A DNA stretch of 43,140 bases. Origin: Methanothrix sp. (GTDB lineage: Archaea; Halobacteriota; Methanosarcinia; Methanotrichales; Methanotrichaceae). Numbering within the stretch: position 1 is the stretch's first letter; each line of letters begins with the position of its first letter. The notes below the pieces were generated by a model. The model did no database searches and was not told where the DNA came from. It saw only the letters and a list, made by a program, of their open reading frames with translations. Of this stretch, positions 43,075-43,140 are shown piece after piece. The position numbers were made by a program, and so were the translations under genes. Location: positions 1 to 43,140 of the forward strand of contig JAUWQF010000002.1 in NCBI GenBank assembly GCA_030611205.1, written 5' to 3'.

Positions 43075-43137
43075 ACGAGAAAATCCTCCATTCGGTCGGA
43101 TTTACTCGAGCACATAAAAGTTATACTTTGTGTACAA
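43075..43137 (-). repeat. Double-hairpin repeat A, reversed copy at the window edge
   Basis: On the minus strand it reads TTGTACACAAAGTATAACTT, then TATGTGCTCGAGTAAATCCG and ends GGATTTTC. The second stem AAATCC...GGATTT is the type of copy 3 (10054-10114). Confidence 0.8.
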
Positions 43138-43140
43138 TTA

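Overview
The window reads as chromosomal DNA of a methanogenic archaeon, most likely of the Methanothrix (Methanosaeta)/Methanotrichaceae group; that placement is an inference from gene content. Seen directly are a group II chaperonin, Sep-tRNA:Cys-tRNA synthase, the Hef helicase-nuclease, archaemetzincin, a DUF373 membrane protein, a FwdC-like GXGXG protein, a tRNA-Arg with a bulge-helix-bulge intron, and archaeal TATA boxes 25-30 bases before leaderless or short-leader genes. Start codons are often TTG, and translation initiation sites use GGAGG/GGTGA-type Shine-Dalgarno sequences.

Layout. 1-3500 is a decayed zone: a 390-bp repeat, a nucleotidyltransferase, a frameshifted SNase gene, a secreted VWA protein, and fragments of an acyl-CoA synthetase and a methyltransferase. 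3577-9925 is mostly minus-strand housekeeping: amzA, a winged-helix regulator, a lipoprotein, purC, the thermosome, a small Cys/Trp protein and a radical SAM protein. 10270-12211 is a two-gene plus-strand unit (coiled coil and YkgJ-type cysteine cluster). 12403-19042 holds rubrerythrin, carB, an M24 peptidase and an APC permease. 19237-20352 has a HAD hydrolase and a K+ channel remnant. 20353-21500 is a second repeat zone in which a ferritin gene has been cut off by a piece of a GxxExxY gene; rubredoxin survives beside it. 22422-28295 is a four-gene chain, purL-purQ-purS(duplicated)-hef, joined by ATGA overlaps. 28300-29350 is decayed and AT-rich (truncated DUF4062). 29354-31215 is a FecCD-type ABC permease and ATPase. 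31500-35589 has the GXGXG/DUF373 pair, an SCP2-like secreted protein, and thiC with a duplicated 3' tail. aroC follows, then a third repeat zone with two more GxxExxY fragments, a membrane protein, a small protein behind a palindrome, tRNA-Gly(CCC), SepCysS, a GDPD fused to a Cys-rich domain, a glycosylated-type secreted protein, tRNA-Arg(UCG) with a 17-nt intron, and a Vms1-like GxxQ protein whose last codons lie in a repeat.

How the genes work together. PurC, PurL, PurQ and PurS serve de novo purine synthesis; ThiC branches from the same pathway (AIR to HMP-P). CarB feeds pyrimidines and arginine, AroC feeds aromatic amino acids, and SepCysS makes Cys-tRNA. Rubrerythrin, rubredoxin and the broken ferritin are the oxygen/iron-stress set of an anaerobe.

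The most unusual material is mobile or decaying sequence: a 62-nt double-hairpin repeat family, a larger repeat carrying a mini-ORF, and four GxxExxY pieces, two of which carry internal deletions whose joints fall on short direct repeats. The most unusual proteins are the tandem PurS-PurS fusion and the GDPD/Cys-rich fusion. I do not see a CRISPR array, a complete insertion sequence, or a clearly new multi-gene system.
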